A stretch of 19,389 bases of DNA from Euryarchaeota archaeon UBA86 (GTDB lineage Archaea > Thermoplasmatota > Poseidoniia > Poseidoniales > Thalassarchaeaceae): assembly GCA_002503055.1 (NCBI GenBank), contig DAQX01000013.1:1-19389 (forward strand). The letters are read 5' to 3'. This document shows, in pieces, positions 6,106 through 13,798 of this stretch. The stretch's first letter is position 1; every line of letters begins with the position of its first letter. Under the pieces are notes generated by a model. That model did not search any database. It worked only from the letters and a program-made list of their open reading frames with translations, and had not been told where the DNA came from. The translations under genes and the position numbers were made by a program.

Positions 6106-8292
6106 ATGAGAAAGGCTGCCGTATTGATGACGATTGTAATGTTGAGTTCCATACTAGCAGGATGTACAGGAGGAGACTCGGGTGCAGAGAAAGATGAGCA
6201 GATTGCCTCACTTCAGTCAGAATTGGCAAATGTAACGAGTCAGGCAGAAGATGCAGTGACCCATGCAGCTGCTTTGGATGCCACTCTTTCCGAGGCCCTA
6301 GCAGCCTTGGAGAAGAGTAATGCGGACATAGCAAATCTTTCTGTTAGACTTGACTCGGCTGAGTGGCATAAGGCGAACTTGACAAATCAGTTATCCGAGA
6401 CTATGGAGCAATTGAATCAGACTCAGGATTCTGGACTCATGGCACAACTAGAAGATCAAATTACAAATCTAAGTGCCCAAATTGAAGATGCTGATTCTCA
6501 GATTACAGGACTAACCTCAGAGCTTTCACAGAAGCAGCAAGAGATTGCTGAACTTGACGGTACCGTGACAGCACTGCAGAGTACCATAGCCAGTCTAACA
6601 TATAGCACTAGAAATCGCGTTGACTCGTGCCCTGAAGATAACCCGGGAACAGAGATTGTGGTAGGATACGACGATGGTTCTGGTGCTGCTTCACCTGACG
6701 ATGGAAAAGTAGAGTATGATGAGATACAATACACAATCGGCGAATGCCCCGGAGATAGTGGAGTTGTGGCTGAATCGCCAGCGGGCGGAGATGCTAGTGA
6801 CTGGGGGCCATCTCTGTTCGTAGAAATGGGCGGCAACATGTACTTCGCTGGAAATGACGGAGTCCATGGCTGGGAGTTATGGCGAAGTGATGGTACAGTT
6901 GGTGGCACATACATGGTCAAAGACCTGAGACCAGGTAGTGGAGGGGGCCTACAAGTCTGGGATTGGGGGAGTCCTTTTGGTGTCCACTATCCGGAAATAG
7001 TAGCTGGTAACAGCAAGATCTTCCTAACCGGTTTTGATGGTGAGCCGGGCTCAGAATCGTGTGCTTGCTTAATCGTAAGTGACGGAACCGCAGATGGGAC
7101 ATATCAGATTGGCCAGTGGGAAAACTGGGGAGCAGCATATGGAGGAGAAAACGGTTGGAGGCCTGGATTTTCTGGAGCATCTCAACTACTAGTTCTTCCC
7201 TCGAGTGGTTTCCTCCCGGACCGAGTAATTTACTCAAATATGGAGGCCATAGGTGGCCAGGATGATGACTCCCATCCTCCAACCGGAGAGGAGTTATGGA
7301 TCTCGGATGGAACAGAATCTGGGACATACATGCTAGCAAACATTGTCCCAGAAGATGAGTCATGGGAATACGACGGTGCTAACTACTGCTGCGGCGATTT
7401 CCAAGGTTCGGCGCCGAGAGATTTAATCAAGAAAGGTAGTCAGATTTGGTTTACCGCAGAGACCGATACCTACGGGAGGGAGCTTTACCGGTATAACTTG
7501 GGAGGAATCGGTGGAGGATTATACTTGGTAAAGGATGTTAGGTCCGGTTCTGAAAGCAGTAATCCACTACATGTAACATCAGCCTCCGGAGGAGTGTTCT
7601 TCTCGGCTGATGACGGTTCTTGGGGCCAGGAGTTGCATTATACTCAAGGCGATGCTTTCTCGACTAGACTAGTGAAGGATATTTGGCCGGGAGCAGGGAA
7701 CAGCAGTTCTCCGGAAGAGTTGACCAAATTTGGACAGAATTTGTTTTTCACTGCTGATGACGGCGAAAATGGCCGAGAGCTCTGGATTTCAGATAACACT
7801 GAGTCGGGCACCTTCATGGTAAAGGACATCAACACTAATGGATCGAGTAATCCGAACTGGCTCAGGGTAATGGACGGAGTGCTATACTTCATGGCATATA
7901 CCGAAGATTACGGGCGGGAACTTTGGAGAAGTGATGGTACCGCCGAAGGAACTTCCATGGTCAAAGACATAAACTCTGGAAGTAACAGTAGCTTCTACTG
8001 GCCAGAGGGTTTCTTCTATCGAGAGTTGTTTGTAGAATATGACGGATTCCTATATTTCACGGCGGATGACGGAGGGACATATGGAGTTGAAGTTTGGAGG
8101 ACCGATGGTACAAGTAATGGTACGGAAATGATTGTCGATGCGACTCCTGGAAATGAAAGTAGTTGGCCCGTTCGATACACAATTTATGGGGGCAAGTTAT
8201 ACTTCACTGCTTACAGTGAGGACAGAGGCAGGGATTTGTGGTTCTACTGGGACAATCCGGGACCTATTGTCTCCAATTCAGAGTCTTCCTGA
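6106..8292 (+). CDS. Lipoprotein with coiled coil and ELWxxDGT repeats
   Basis: The chosen ATG gives a classic lipoprotein signal (MRKAAVLMTIVMLSSILAGC) with lipobox LAGC and the lipidated Cys at 20; GGAG at 6095-6098 is a good ribosome binding site. An upstream in-frame GTG at 5866 would read through the tRNA and is rejected. After a Gly/Asp linker, residues 27-166 form a long coiled coil with Ala/Leu/Gln heptads. Residues 175-214 are a small Asp-rich segment bounded by Cys, and the remainder to 728 is about eight ELWxxDGT-type repeats. That family of repeats is probably a beta-propeller. The likely location is outside, tethered to the membrane by lipid, with the coiled coil as stalk. No enzymatic residues are evident; ligand unknown. 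Confidence 0.88.
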   Translation: MRKAAVLMTIVMLSSILAGCTGGDSGAEKDEQIASLQSELANVTSQAEDAVTHAAALDATLSEALAALEKSNADIANLSVRLDSAEWHKANLTNQLSETMEQLNQTQDSGLMAQLEDQITNLSAQIEDADSQITGLTSELSQKQQEIAELDGTVTALQSTIASLTYSTRNRVDSCPEDNPGTEIVVGYDDGSGAASPDDGKVEYDEIQYTIGECPGDSGVVAESPAGGDASDWGPSLFVEMGGNMYFAGNDGVHGWELWRSDGTVGGTYMVKDLRPGSGGGLQVWDWGSPFGVHYPEIVAGNSKIFLTGFDGEPGSESCACLIVSDGTADGTYQIGQWENWGAAYGGENGWRPGFSGASQLLVLPSSGFLPDRVIYSNMEAIGGQDDDSHPPTGEELWISDGTESGTYMLANIVPEDESWEYDGANYCCGDFQGSAPRDLIKKGSQIWFTAETDTYGRELYRYNLGGIGGGLYLVKDVRSGSESSNPLHVTSASGGVFFSADDGSWGQELHYTQGDAFSTRLVKDIWPGAGNSSSPEELTKFGQNLFFTADDGENGRELWISDNTESGTFMVKDINTNGSSNPNWLRVMDGVLYFMAYTEDYGRELWRSDGTAEGTSMVKDINSGSNSSFYWPEGFFYRELFVEYDGFLYFTADDGGTYGVEVWRTDGTSNGTEMIVDATPGNESSWPVRYTIYGGKLYFTAYSEDRGRDLWFYWDNPGPIVSNSESS
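6835..8262 (+). repeat. ELWxxDGT protein repeats (about eight plus a partial)
   Basis: Each unit reads approximately hydrophobic-YFTADDG-x-G-x-ELWRSDGT-x-GT-x-MVKDI-x-PG. The best copies are ELWRSDGTVGGTYMVKDL, ELWISDNTESGTFMVKDI and ELWRSDGTAEGTSMVKDI. Copies two and four are divergent, and the last is cut short as DLWFYWDN. Units are spaced by about 50-80 residues, compatible with propeller blades. Confidence 0.8.
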
Positions 8293-8342
8293 ATCAGTCA
8301 GAATTGTCTTAAGTACACCTTCGTTGGAGTAGTAAGGTTCTG

Positions 8343-9395
8343 ATGCGTGTAGAGCACGATGTGAAGCTAACTTTTGATGATGTACTAATTAGACCGAAGC
8401 GCAGTACCCTTGTTTCTAGGTCTGATGTGAGTTTAGTGAGGGAATTCAGTTTCCGTCATTCCGATACTACCTGGGAGGGAGTCCCAATTGTGGCGGCCAA
8501 TATGGATACTACTGGATTGTTCGATGTGGCTAGAGTCCTACAGGAGCATGGGATGCTTACCTGTCTTCAAAAGTTCTACTCTACCAGTGCATATTCCGGG
8601 GCCTGGGAGAACGGCGTAGATTCAGGATATGTTGCGGTGACCTGTGGATCGACTGAGGAGAGTTTTGAACTTCTACAGCGAAAGATGGCAACTGATGAAG
8701 GGATACAGATGATCTGTATAGATGTTGCAAATGGCTACAGAGAGGTCTTCTTGGACTTCGTCAGGCGAGTTCGTTCTGAATTTCCTGAAAAGATTGTGAT
8801 TGCTGGAAATGTGGCAACTAGAGAGATGACTGAGGCCTTGATACTGGCCGGGGCTGACATAGTCAAAGTAGGGATAGGTCCGGGTTCTGTATGCACAACT
8901 AGGAAGGTTGCAGGAGTGGGTTATCCTCAACTATCAGCCATCTCAGAATGTGCAGATGCGGCACATGGCCTGCTGGGCCATGTAATGGCAGATGGTGGTT
9001 GCTCGTCTCCGGGAGATGTGGCCAAGGCGTTCGCTGCAGGTGCTGACTTCGTGATGCTTGGAGGTATGCTAGCAGGGCACGATGAATCAGGAGGAGAATT
9101 AGTAGAAGACAAGAACGGCAAGATGTTCAAGTCCTTTTACGGGATGTCATCTGCAAAGGCGATGGAATCTCATTATGGAGAAGTTGCAAAGCATCGCGCT
9201 CCCGAAGGAAAGGAGGTCAGAGTTCCATACAGAGGATCTCTGGAAGGAACTGTTCAGTCGATTCTTGGAGGCGTTAGGTCGGCCTGCTCCTATGTAGGTG
9301 CTAGGAGAATCAAAGATCTGCCCAAGTGTGCTACATTCATTCGAGTTACCCAAACTACGAATGAAGTCTACCAGCGCTTCAATGTAGAGGATTAA
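8343..9395 (+). CDS. guaC: GMP reductase
   Basis: The enzyme (EC 1.7.1.7) reduces GMP to IMP with NADPH, returning guanine nucleotides to the purine pool. The 350 residues match the GuaC pattern end to end: DVLIRPKRSTLVSRSDV near the start, PIVAANMDTTG, CIDVANGY, AGNVATREM, the catalytic loop KVGIGPGSVCTTR with Cys184, DGGCSSPGDVAKAF, FVMLGGMLAGH, FYGMSSAKAM and a C-terminal LGGVRSACSYVGA. It lacks the CBS domains of IMP dehydrogenase, and the FYGMSS and RSACSYVGA wording favours GuaC. A weak TATA-like CTTAAGTA about 30 bp before the ATG could drive a leaderless message. It is followed after 10 bp by the transporter gene. Confidence 0.93.
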   Translation: MRVEHDVKLTFDDVLIRPKRSTLVSRSDVSLVREFSFRHSDTTWEGVPIVAANMDTTGLFDVARVLQEHGMLTCLQKFYSTSAYSGAWENGVDSGYVAVTCGSTEESFELLQRKMATDEGIQMICIDVANGYREVFLDFVRRVRSEFPEKIVIAGNVATREMTEALILAGADIVKVGIGPGSVCTTRKVAGVGYPQLSAISECADAAHGLLGHVMADGGCSSPGDVAKAFAAGADFVMLGGMLAGHDESGGELVEDKNGKMFKSFYGMSSAKAMESHYGEVAKHRAPEGKEVRVPYRGSLEGTVQSILGGVRSACSYVGARRIKDLPKCATFIRVTQTTNEVYQRFNVED

Positions 9396-9405
9396 CAACA
9401 GCAAA

Positions 9406-10164
9406 TTGCATAGTGCTGCTCTATCTCGAAGTCCTGTGGAACAGTTGTTACTTGTCGCAATCGGTTCTTTCCTAGCGGCAGCACTGACTGTTCCTGCAGG
9501 ATTCGGACTATCCACTATACTCACACCACTCGTGTTACTAATGATGGGTCCTCACGAGGCTGTTGCTGTCGTCGCAGTGGTTCATGGGGCACACAATGCT
9601 GGTAAATTTGCAGCTCTGAGAGATAGTGTCGACTTCGGGGCTTTTCGGAGATACGGAATTTGGTTAGTATTCGGGGCAATCCTAGGTGCAGGCTTACAGA
9701 ATGAAGTTCCGCAAAAGCCCCTACTTGCTCTGATTGGTGCATTCCTGATTTCTCTACCTCTGCTTTCAATGAGTGAAAAATGGACTGGTTACCGGATCCC
9801 CGAGGCTAACGACAGTTTGGGAGGATTTGGTTCTGGCTTCATGGGAGGATTGACGGGGCACCAAGGGGCCCTTAGGGCGATGTTCCTTACTCGCAGGTTG
9901 CCGGATAAGATGGCATATGCAGCTACCGCAAGTGTTCTCGCTCTATGCGTTGACCTCTCTAGAGTTCCAGTATATCTGTTGTTCAGATATGACGAGATAT
10001 CTCAGCATTTGTCTTTGACAATTGTACTAGTAATCTCTGCGCTTATGGGGGTACGTGTGGGTAAGAATTGGTTGGTGAGTCTCGAATCAGAGTGGATTCA
10101 TCGAGGAGTCATGACAGGAATAGTCCTCAGCGGAATTTTTTACATTTCTGAGGCACTAGCCTAG
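9406..10164 (+). CDS. TSUP/TauE-SafE family membrane transporter
   Basis: A 252-residue polytopic protein with about seven or eight hydrophobic segments. The N-terminal repeat (SFLAAALTVPAGFGLSTILTP) and the mid-protein GGFGSGFMGGLTGHQGAL loop are characteristic of the TSUP family, which moves sulfite, sulfoacetate or other anions; the substrate here cannot be told. No ATG fits: the start is probably TTG at 9406, with GTG at 9436 as alternative. It lies 10 bp after guaC on the same strand, so the two are probably co-transcribed, though no functional link is evident. Its last 4 bp overlap the convergent archease gene. Confidence 0.82.
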   Translation: MHSAALSRSPVEQLLLVAIGSFLAAALTVPAGFGLSTILTPLVLLMMGPHEAVAVVAVVHGAHNAGKFAALRDSVDFGAFRRYGIWLVFGAILGAGLQNEVPQKPLLALIGAFLISLPLLSMSEKWTGYRIPEANDSLGGFGSGFMGGLTGHQGALRAMFLTRRLPDKMAYAATASVLALCVDLSRVPVYLLFRYDEISQHLSLTIVLVISALMGVRVGKNWLVSLESEWIHRGVMTGIVLSGIFYISEALA

Positions 10165-10631
10165 ATATCGAATACGACTTGTGCCATCCATCCTGGCCCC
10201 TCGAAAGAAGGTATGTCCGGCTCGACTCCGGGGATTATTTGGCCGGATTCAATTTCCACTAGGGCGATTTCATGCATAGTTACTGCTTTGATTTCCAGTT
10301 CACGCTTGACGAGTTCTGAGTCGACAGTTATGACTGAAGCCTGAATTCTTCCGTCAAGAATCTCGATCGATACATCATTGAGCCATTCGCCTTCTGCTTG
10401 ACCCTTATACAGGACCTCTTCTAGCCATCTGACGAGAATTCTGTCATAATCTTGGGTTGGAGTCTCAATGGCCCAATTTGTTTCATTCCTAGGAAGTTCA
10501 GAGTCGGATGTCCCGGTTGCAATCTGAATCTCCTGCATGCCCAGAGCAGCTTCTCTCATCGCCCCTTCGGGATCGCTGCTGAAAGCGCGCAGACCTATAT
10601 CGGCGGTCGTAGGCAGTATCCACCAAGACAT
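10161..10631 (-). CDS. Archease (RtcB cofactor)
   Basis: Archease is a small metal-binding protein that activates the RNA ligase RtcB in tRNA splicing and repair. From the ATG at 10631 the product is 156 residues; a GTG at 10640 is less likely. Family marks are TADIGLRAF near the N-terminus, AALGM, LVRWLEEVLY, IKAVTMHEIALVE and the terminal WMAQVVFDI with its Asp. The usual [DE]HTAD is PTTAD here. Its partner RtcB begins at 19079, so the pair is split within one neighbourhood. The gene follows the Asp-repeat protein by 37 bp on the same strand. Confidence 0.87.
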   Translation of the reverse strand: MSWWILPTTADIGLRAFSSDPEGAMREAALGMQEIQIATGTSDSELPRNETNWAIETPTQDYDRILVRWLEEVLYKGQAEGEWLNDVSIEILDGRIQASVITVDSELVKRELEIKAVTMHEIALVEIESGQIIPGVEPDIPSFEGPGWMAQVVFDI

Positions 10632-10668
10632 TGCAACCACAAGTCAAGAGTTAGAGAATTACTCGGGG

Positions 10669-13600
10669 TCACTCAAATTCACTACAAAGCTCACCCTGAC
10701 TGGGGAAACTGGTAGGATCCTTCGGATTTGAATTCCATTTATTCTCACACTTGTTGATGTAGCCATCGCCGTCTGAGTCGATATTTGCATCGGCAGGATC
10801 GAATGGATCGAAGCCGAAGTAATACTCCCAGCCAGCCCACATTCCATCATCATCCTGATCTTGGTGATAGACCTCCGAGCCGTCTAACCATTGATCTCCA
10901 TCTGAGTCTGGATTGACCGGATTTGTACCATTTTGGAACTCTTCGAAGTTAGTATAATTCTCCAAATCATCATAGAAACTGTTTCCGGACTCAGTAGTCG
11001 GATCAATGTGGCACTCTGACTGCTGAGGATCGTTCCATCCAGGGCAGTATCGATACAGTAGATTGGTGCGATTGAGCCCATCATCATCGAAGTCTTCCTG
11101 GCCGTCATCTATCCCGTCGACATCGGAGTCGATCATCTTCGGGTCCATGGGTCCTCTTGCACCTACTGCGCCTAGGGTGTTGTTATCCACCAGCCCTAAA
11201 CTCAAGGCCAATTCAGAATATTCGACCTCCCAACCATCAGGGAGTTTGTCTCCGTCGGTATCATCATCCACTGGATTTGTGTTCCATCGATCAGGTGCCT
11301 CAAGGGAGTTCATCAATGTGTCATTGTCGATATCGAAAAGTGAGTCGGGCAGAGAACCCCATGCAGGGTCAAGAGCCCAGCGTCCAGTAGCAGGGATAGT
11401 GAATCCTGAAAGATTCATCTCGTGCAAGAAGTACTTGGGGTCCATTTGGCCATCACCATCTCTGTCTCCGGAGGTCGAGAAACCGCCTAGATAACTGGAC
11501 CAAACCCATCCACCAGGCCCTAGGCCACACTCAATCATGGATTCACAACCAGGAGGAAGCCAATTAGTTGCTGAAATCCAAAGACTGTGGCTCTTGGTGT
11601 TATGTTGCACTGAGAAGACTTGCATCTCCCAACCATCAGGTTGCCCATCCTCATCTGTGTCGTTATTGAGTGGGTTAGTAGCTCCTTGCCAAGGCCGTGG
11701 GATGTTCAGAACTTCGCTTCCATCGAAGAGCCCGTCATCGTCGCTGTCTGCATCGTTTGCATGAGTGATATATTGATCCAATCCGTCGATGACCTCCTCG
11801 CCGTCTGCTAATCCGTCGAGGTCAGTATCGTGTGAAGACGCGTTGGTGAAGTAGGTTGAACCATTCCAATAGAAGCCATCGATGACCTCAGTGAAATCCT
11901 CCAAGCCGTCGCTGTCGGTGTCGCTATCGGTTGCATTGGTGAAATACACATAATATTCGGCAGCATCCGATAATCCATCTCTATCTGTATCGTAGGCACC
12001 GGGATCACTTCTGACAATAACATCCCTGACGCCCTGATCAACAATCCTGATTGTCCATCCAATAACTTCGATACCATCGATTAGTCCATCGCCATCAGTA
12101 TCGGCTACCAGAGGGTCGGTTGATCTTCCATCGGCAAATCCATCGGAGTCACGATCTCTGGCATTGTACTCATCTAGATTAGTGAATCTCTCGTGCTCCT
12201 CTACAACTACAGCCAGGTCTTGGAGACGACTAGTTACCTCATCGCCGATTTCGACATTAATGGCGTAAATCCACCCTGCAGTCTGCGTCTTGATAGGGAT
12301 ATTCACATACTGACTATTCTGGACTGTCCTGACCCATAGAACTGTATTGTTGACCTGGACATAGTCTCCGATTTCAACAGAAATCGCGTGGACTGTTGTG
12401 ATTCCAATCAGATCTGAATAACGTACACCTCCGTCTCCATCGGCATCATAGCCGTCGAAATCTGGGTCTTCATCGGCATTGCTCCCATCATTCGGGTGAA
12501 TTCCACTCATGTGCTCCCAGCCGTCTGGCATACCGTCGTTATCGGTGTCGGCATTCATTGGGTTAGTGAAGTTCTCAGGCCCCCAGGTATAGGCGACCTC
12601 GTACTCTTCGACATTGTTCAAACCATCCTCATCGGTATCTCCGTAGGCATCGGTAGCATTGGCTGGATTGAGGAATCGAGAGCCATCCGAATCGATAGCA
12701 TAACAGTATTCGAAACCGTCAGGCATTCCGTCGCCATCAGTGTCCCAATCACCAGGGCCATTCAAACGGCCATCATTATCCATATCCTGCTCGAACCAAG
12801 TCCGGTCGCCATGTCCACTCATCAGTTCTGTGTATGGAGCAGAGAGTGAAATCGTACCGAAGACAGGTACACCACAGTGTACACCTAATTCGATGACTCC
12901 GAAAGCGATTTCATAACGGTCGGCAATTAAATCGCCGTCACTGTCCTCCTCCAGTGGGTTGGTATCGTATCTCTCTTCGACATAATTTCTCAAGCTGTCT
13001 GGTTGTGGTTGCTCGAGATCTAGAACGGCGTCGCAAGAATGTCCGAATTGGCCACCCAACTCTTCCCACTCTGTAGAGCCGATATCGTTCTCAATCTCTG
13101 CCTTAATCTCATTAGTCAGCAGGTAGCAGTCCCAGTTTCCGTCCAGAGGATTGAGTAGAGTGACATCGCCTGAAGGAGTCTCTACTACGAATGTGTACTC
13201 AGATTCCCAGCGATCATTGAGTCCATCTCCATCGGTGTCTCGCAAATTGGGATTTGTACCTAGAAGCATCTCCTCGGTATTTGTCAGACCGTCCCTGTCA
13301 GGGTCTCCGTAGGGCCCGTTATCTGGATTAGGGAAGGTTTCATTCTGCTCGCCCGTTTCTTCCTCATTGTCCGGCTCTTCGAATGGAATTTCGCTGTTAA
13401 CGGGCTCTCCATTGTCCAGAGGGTCTAGTCCATTGGCGATCTCCCAGCCATCATCTAGGCCGTCGCCGTCTGTGTCAGCATTATCCCATTCTGTGCCATA
13501 AAGTGTCTGCTCCATCCTGTCGGGCAGTCCGTCGCCATCGAAGTCCTGCCCCTCTCTGTGGATCTCATCATCGGACGATTCGATGTCTTCAGATGCCTCT

Positions 13601-13716
13601 TCAAAACCACCGGAGTTTGTTGTCGATAACCCGGCGTCGATAATGGTGTAGAAGCCTGCCAAACAGAGTGTCACTGTGATTGCAAGAACCGCATATTGAT
13701 TGTGGTTCAGGGCCAT
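10669..13716 (-). CDS. Secreted Asp-rich calcium-repeat protein with lipoyl-like insert
   Basis: A 1015-residue protein with an N-terminal hydrophobic segment (about residues 8-27), either a signal peptide or an uncleaved anchor. The rest carries about 25 motifs of the form DxDxDGxxD (DTDGDGLDD, DTDNDGMPD, DSDGDGYIN and so on), the thrombospondin type 3 or bacterial TSP3-like pattern that binds calcium; between motifs the phrase DGWE or TNP recurs. Residues 438-508 are different and resemble a barrel-sandwich (lipoyl/biotinyl) domain. Several Cys pairs and many N-x-S/T sites fit an extracellular protein. No membrane segment is seen at the C-terminus. It is likely a cell-surface structural or adhesive protein; the binding partner is unknown. 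Upstream lies a clear TATA, hairpin and ribosome binding site. Confidence 0.9.
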   Translation of the reverse strand: MALNHNQYAVLAITVTLCLAGFYTIIDAGLSTTNSGGFEEASEDIESSDDEIHREGQDFDGDGLPDRMEQTLYGTEWDNADTDGDGLDDGWEIANGLDPLDNGEPVNSEIPFEEPDNEEETGEQNETFPNPDNGPYGDPDRDGLTNTEEMLLGTNPNLRDTDGDGLNDRWESEYTFVVETPSGDVTLLNPLDGNWDCYLLTNEIKAEIENDIGSTEWEELGGQFGHSCDAVLDLEQPQPDSLRNYVEERYDTNPLEEDSDGDLIADRYEIAFGVIELGVHCGVPVFGTISLSAPYTELMSGHGDRTWFEQDMDNDGRLNGPGDWDTDGDGMPDGFEYCYAIDSDGSRFLNPANATDAYGDTDEDGLNNVEEYEVAYTWGPENFTNPMNADTDNDGMPDGWEHMSGIHPNDGSNADEDPDFDGYDADGDGGVRYSDLIGITTVHAISVEIGDYVQVNNTVLWVRTVQNSQYVNIPIKTQTAGWIYAINVEIGDEVTSRLQDLAVVVEEHERFTNLDEYNARDRDSDGFADGRSTDPLVADTDGDGLIDGIEVIGWTIRIVDQGVRDVIVRSDPGAYDTDRDGLSDAAEYYVYFTNATDSDTDSDGLEDFTEVIDGFYWNGSTYFTNASSHDTDLDGLADGEEVIDGLDQYITHANDADSDDDGLFDGSEVLNIPRPWQGATNPLNNDTDEDGQPDGWEMQVFSVQHNTKSHSLWISATNWLPPGCESMIECGLGPGGWVWSSYLGGFSTSGDRDGDGQMDPKYFLHEMNLSGFTIPATGRWALDPAWGSLPDSLFDIDNDTLMNSLEAPDRWNTNPVDDDTDGDKLPDGWEVEYSELALSLGLVDNNTLGAVGARGPMDPKMIDSDVDGIDDGQEDFDDDGLNRTNLLYRYCPGWNDPQQSECHIDPTTESGNSFYDDLENYTNFEEFQNGTNPVNPDSDGDQWLDGSEVYHQDQDDDGMWAGWEYYFGFDPFDPADANIDSDGDGYINKCENKWNSNPKDPTSFPSQGELCSEFE

Positions 13717-13721
13717 TGGAA

Positions 13722-13773
13722 CTCACCCGGCCCCTGTGGGGCCGTTCGTTTGACATTGGGTCCGGATATAATG
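13722..13773 (-). promoter_or_regulatory. TATA box, 5' hairpin and RBS of the calcium-repeat gene
   Basis: On the minus strand CATTATATCC (13773-13764) is a good archaeal TATA box. About 25 bp on comes the perfect hairpin GGCCCCACAGGGGCC (13743-13729, 6-bp stem, 3-nt loop), then GGTGAG (13727-13722), which matches the archaeal anti-Shine-Dalgarno, five bases before the ATG. The expected transcription start falls at or next to the first base of the hairpin, so the mRNA would begin with it. Confidence 0.55.
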
Positions 13774-13798
13774 TTTGACGGGTGGTGAGCCGGGGGCC

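Noticed and set aside
10669..13716. CRISPR-like or DNA-level tandem array
   Set aside because: The repeated GAT/GAC-rich units are of irregular spacing and divergent sequence and are explained by the protein's Asp-rich motifs.
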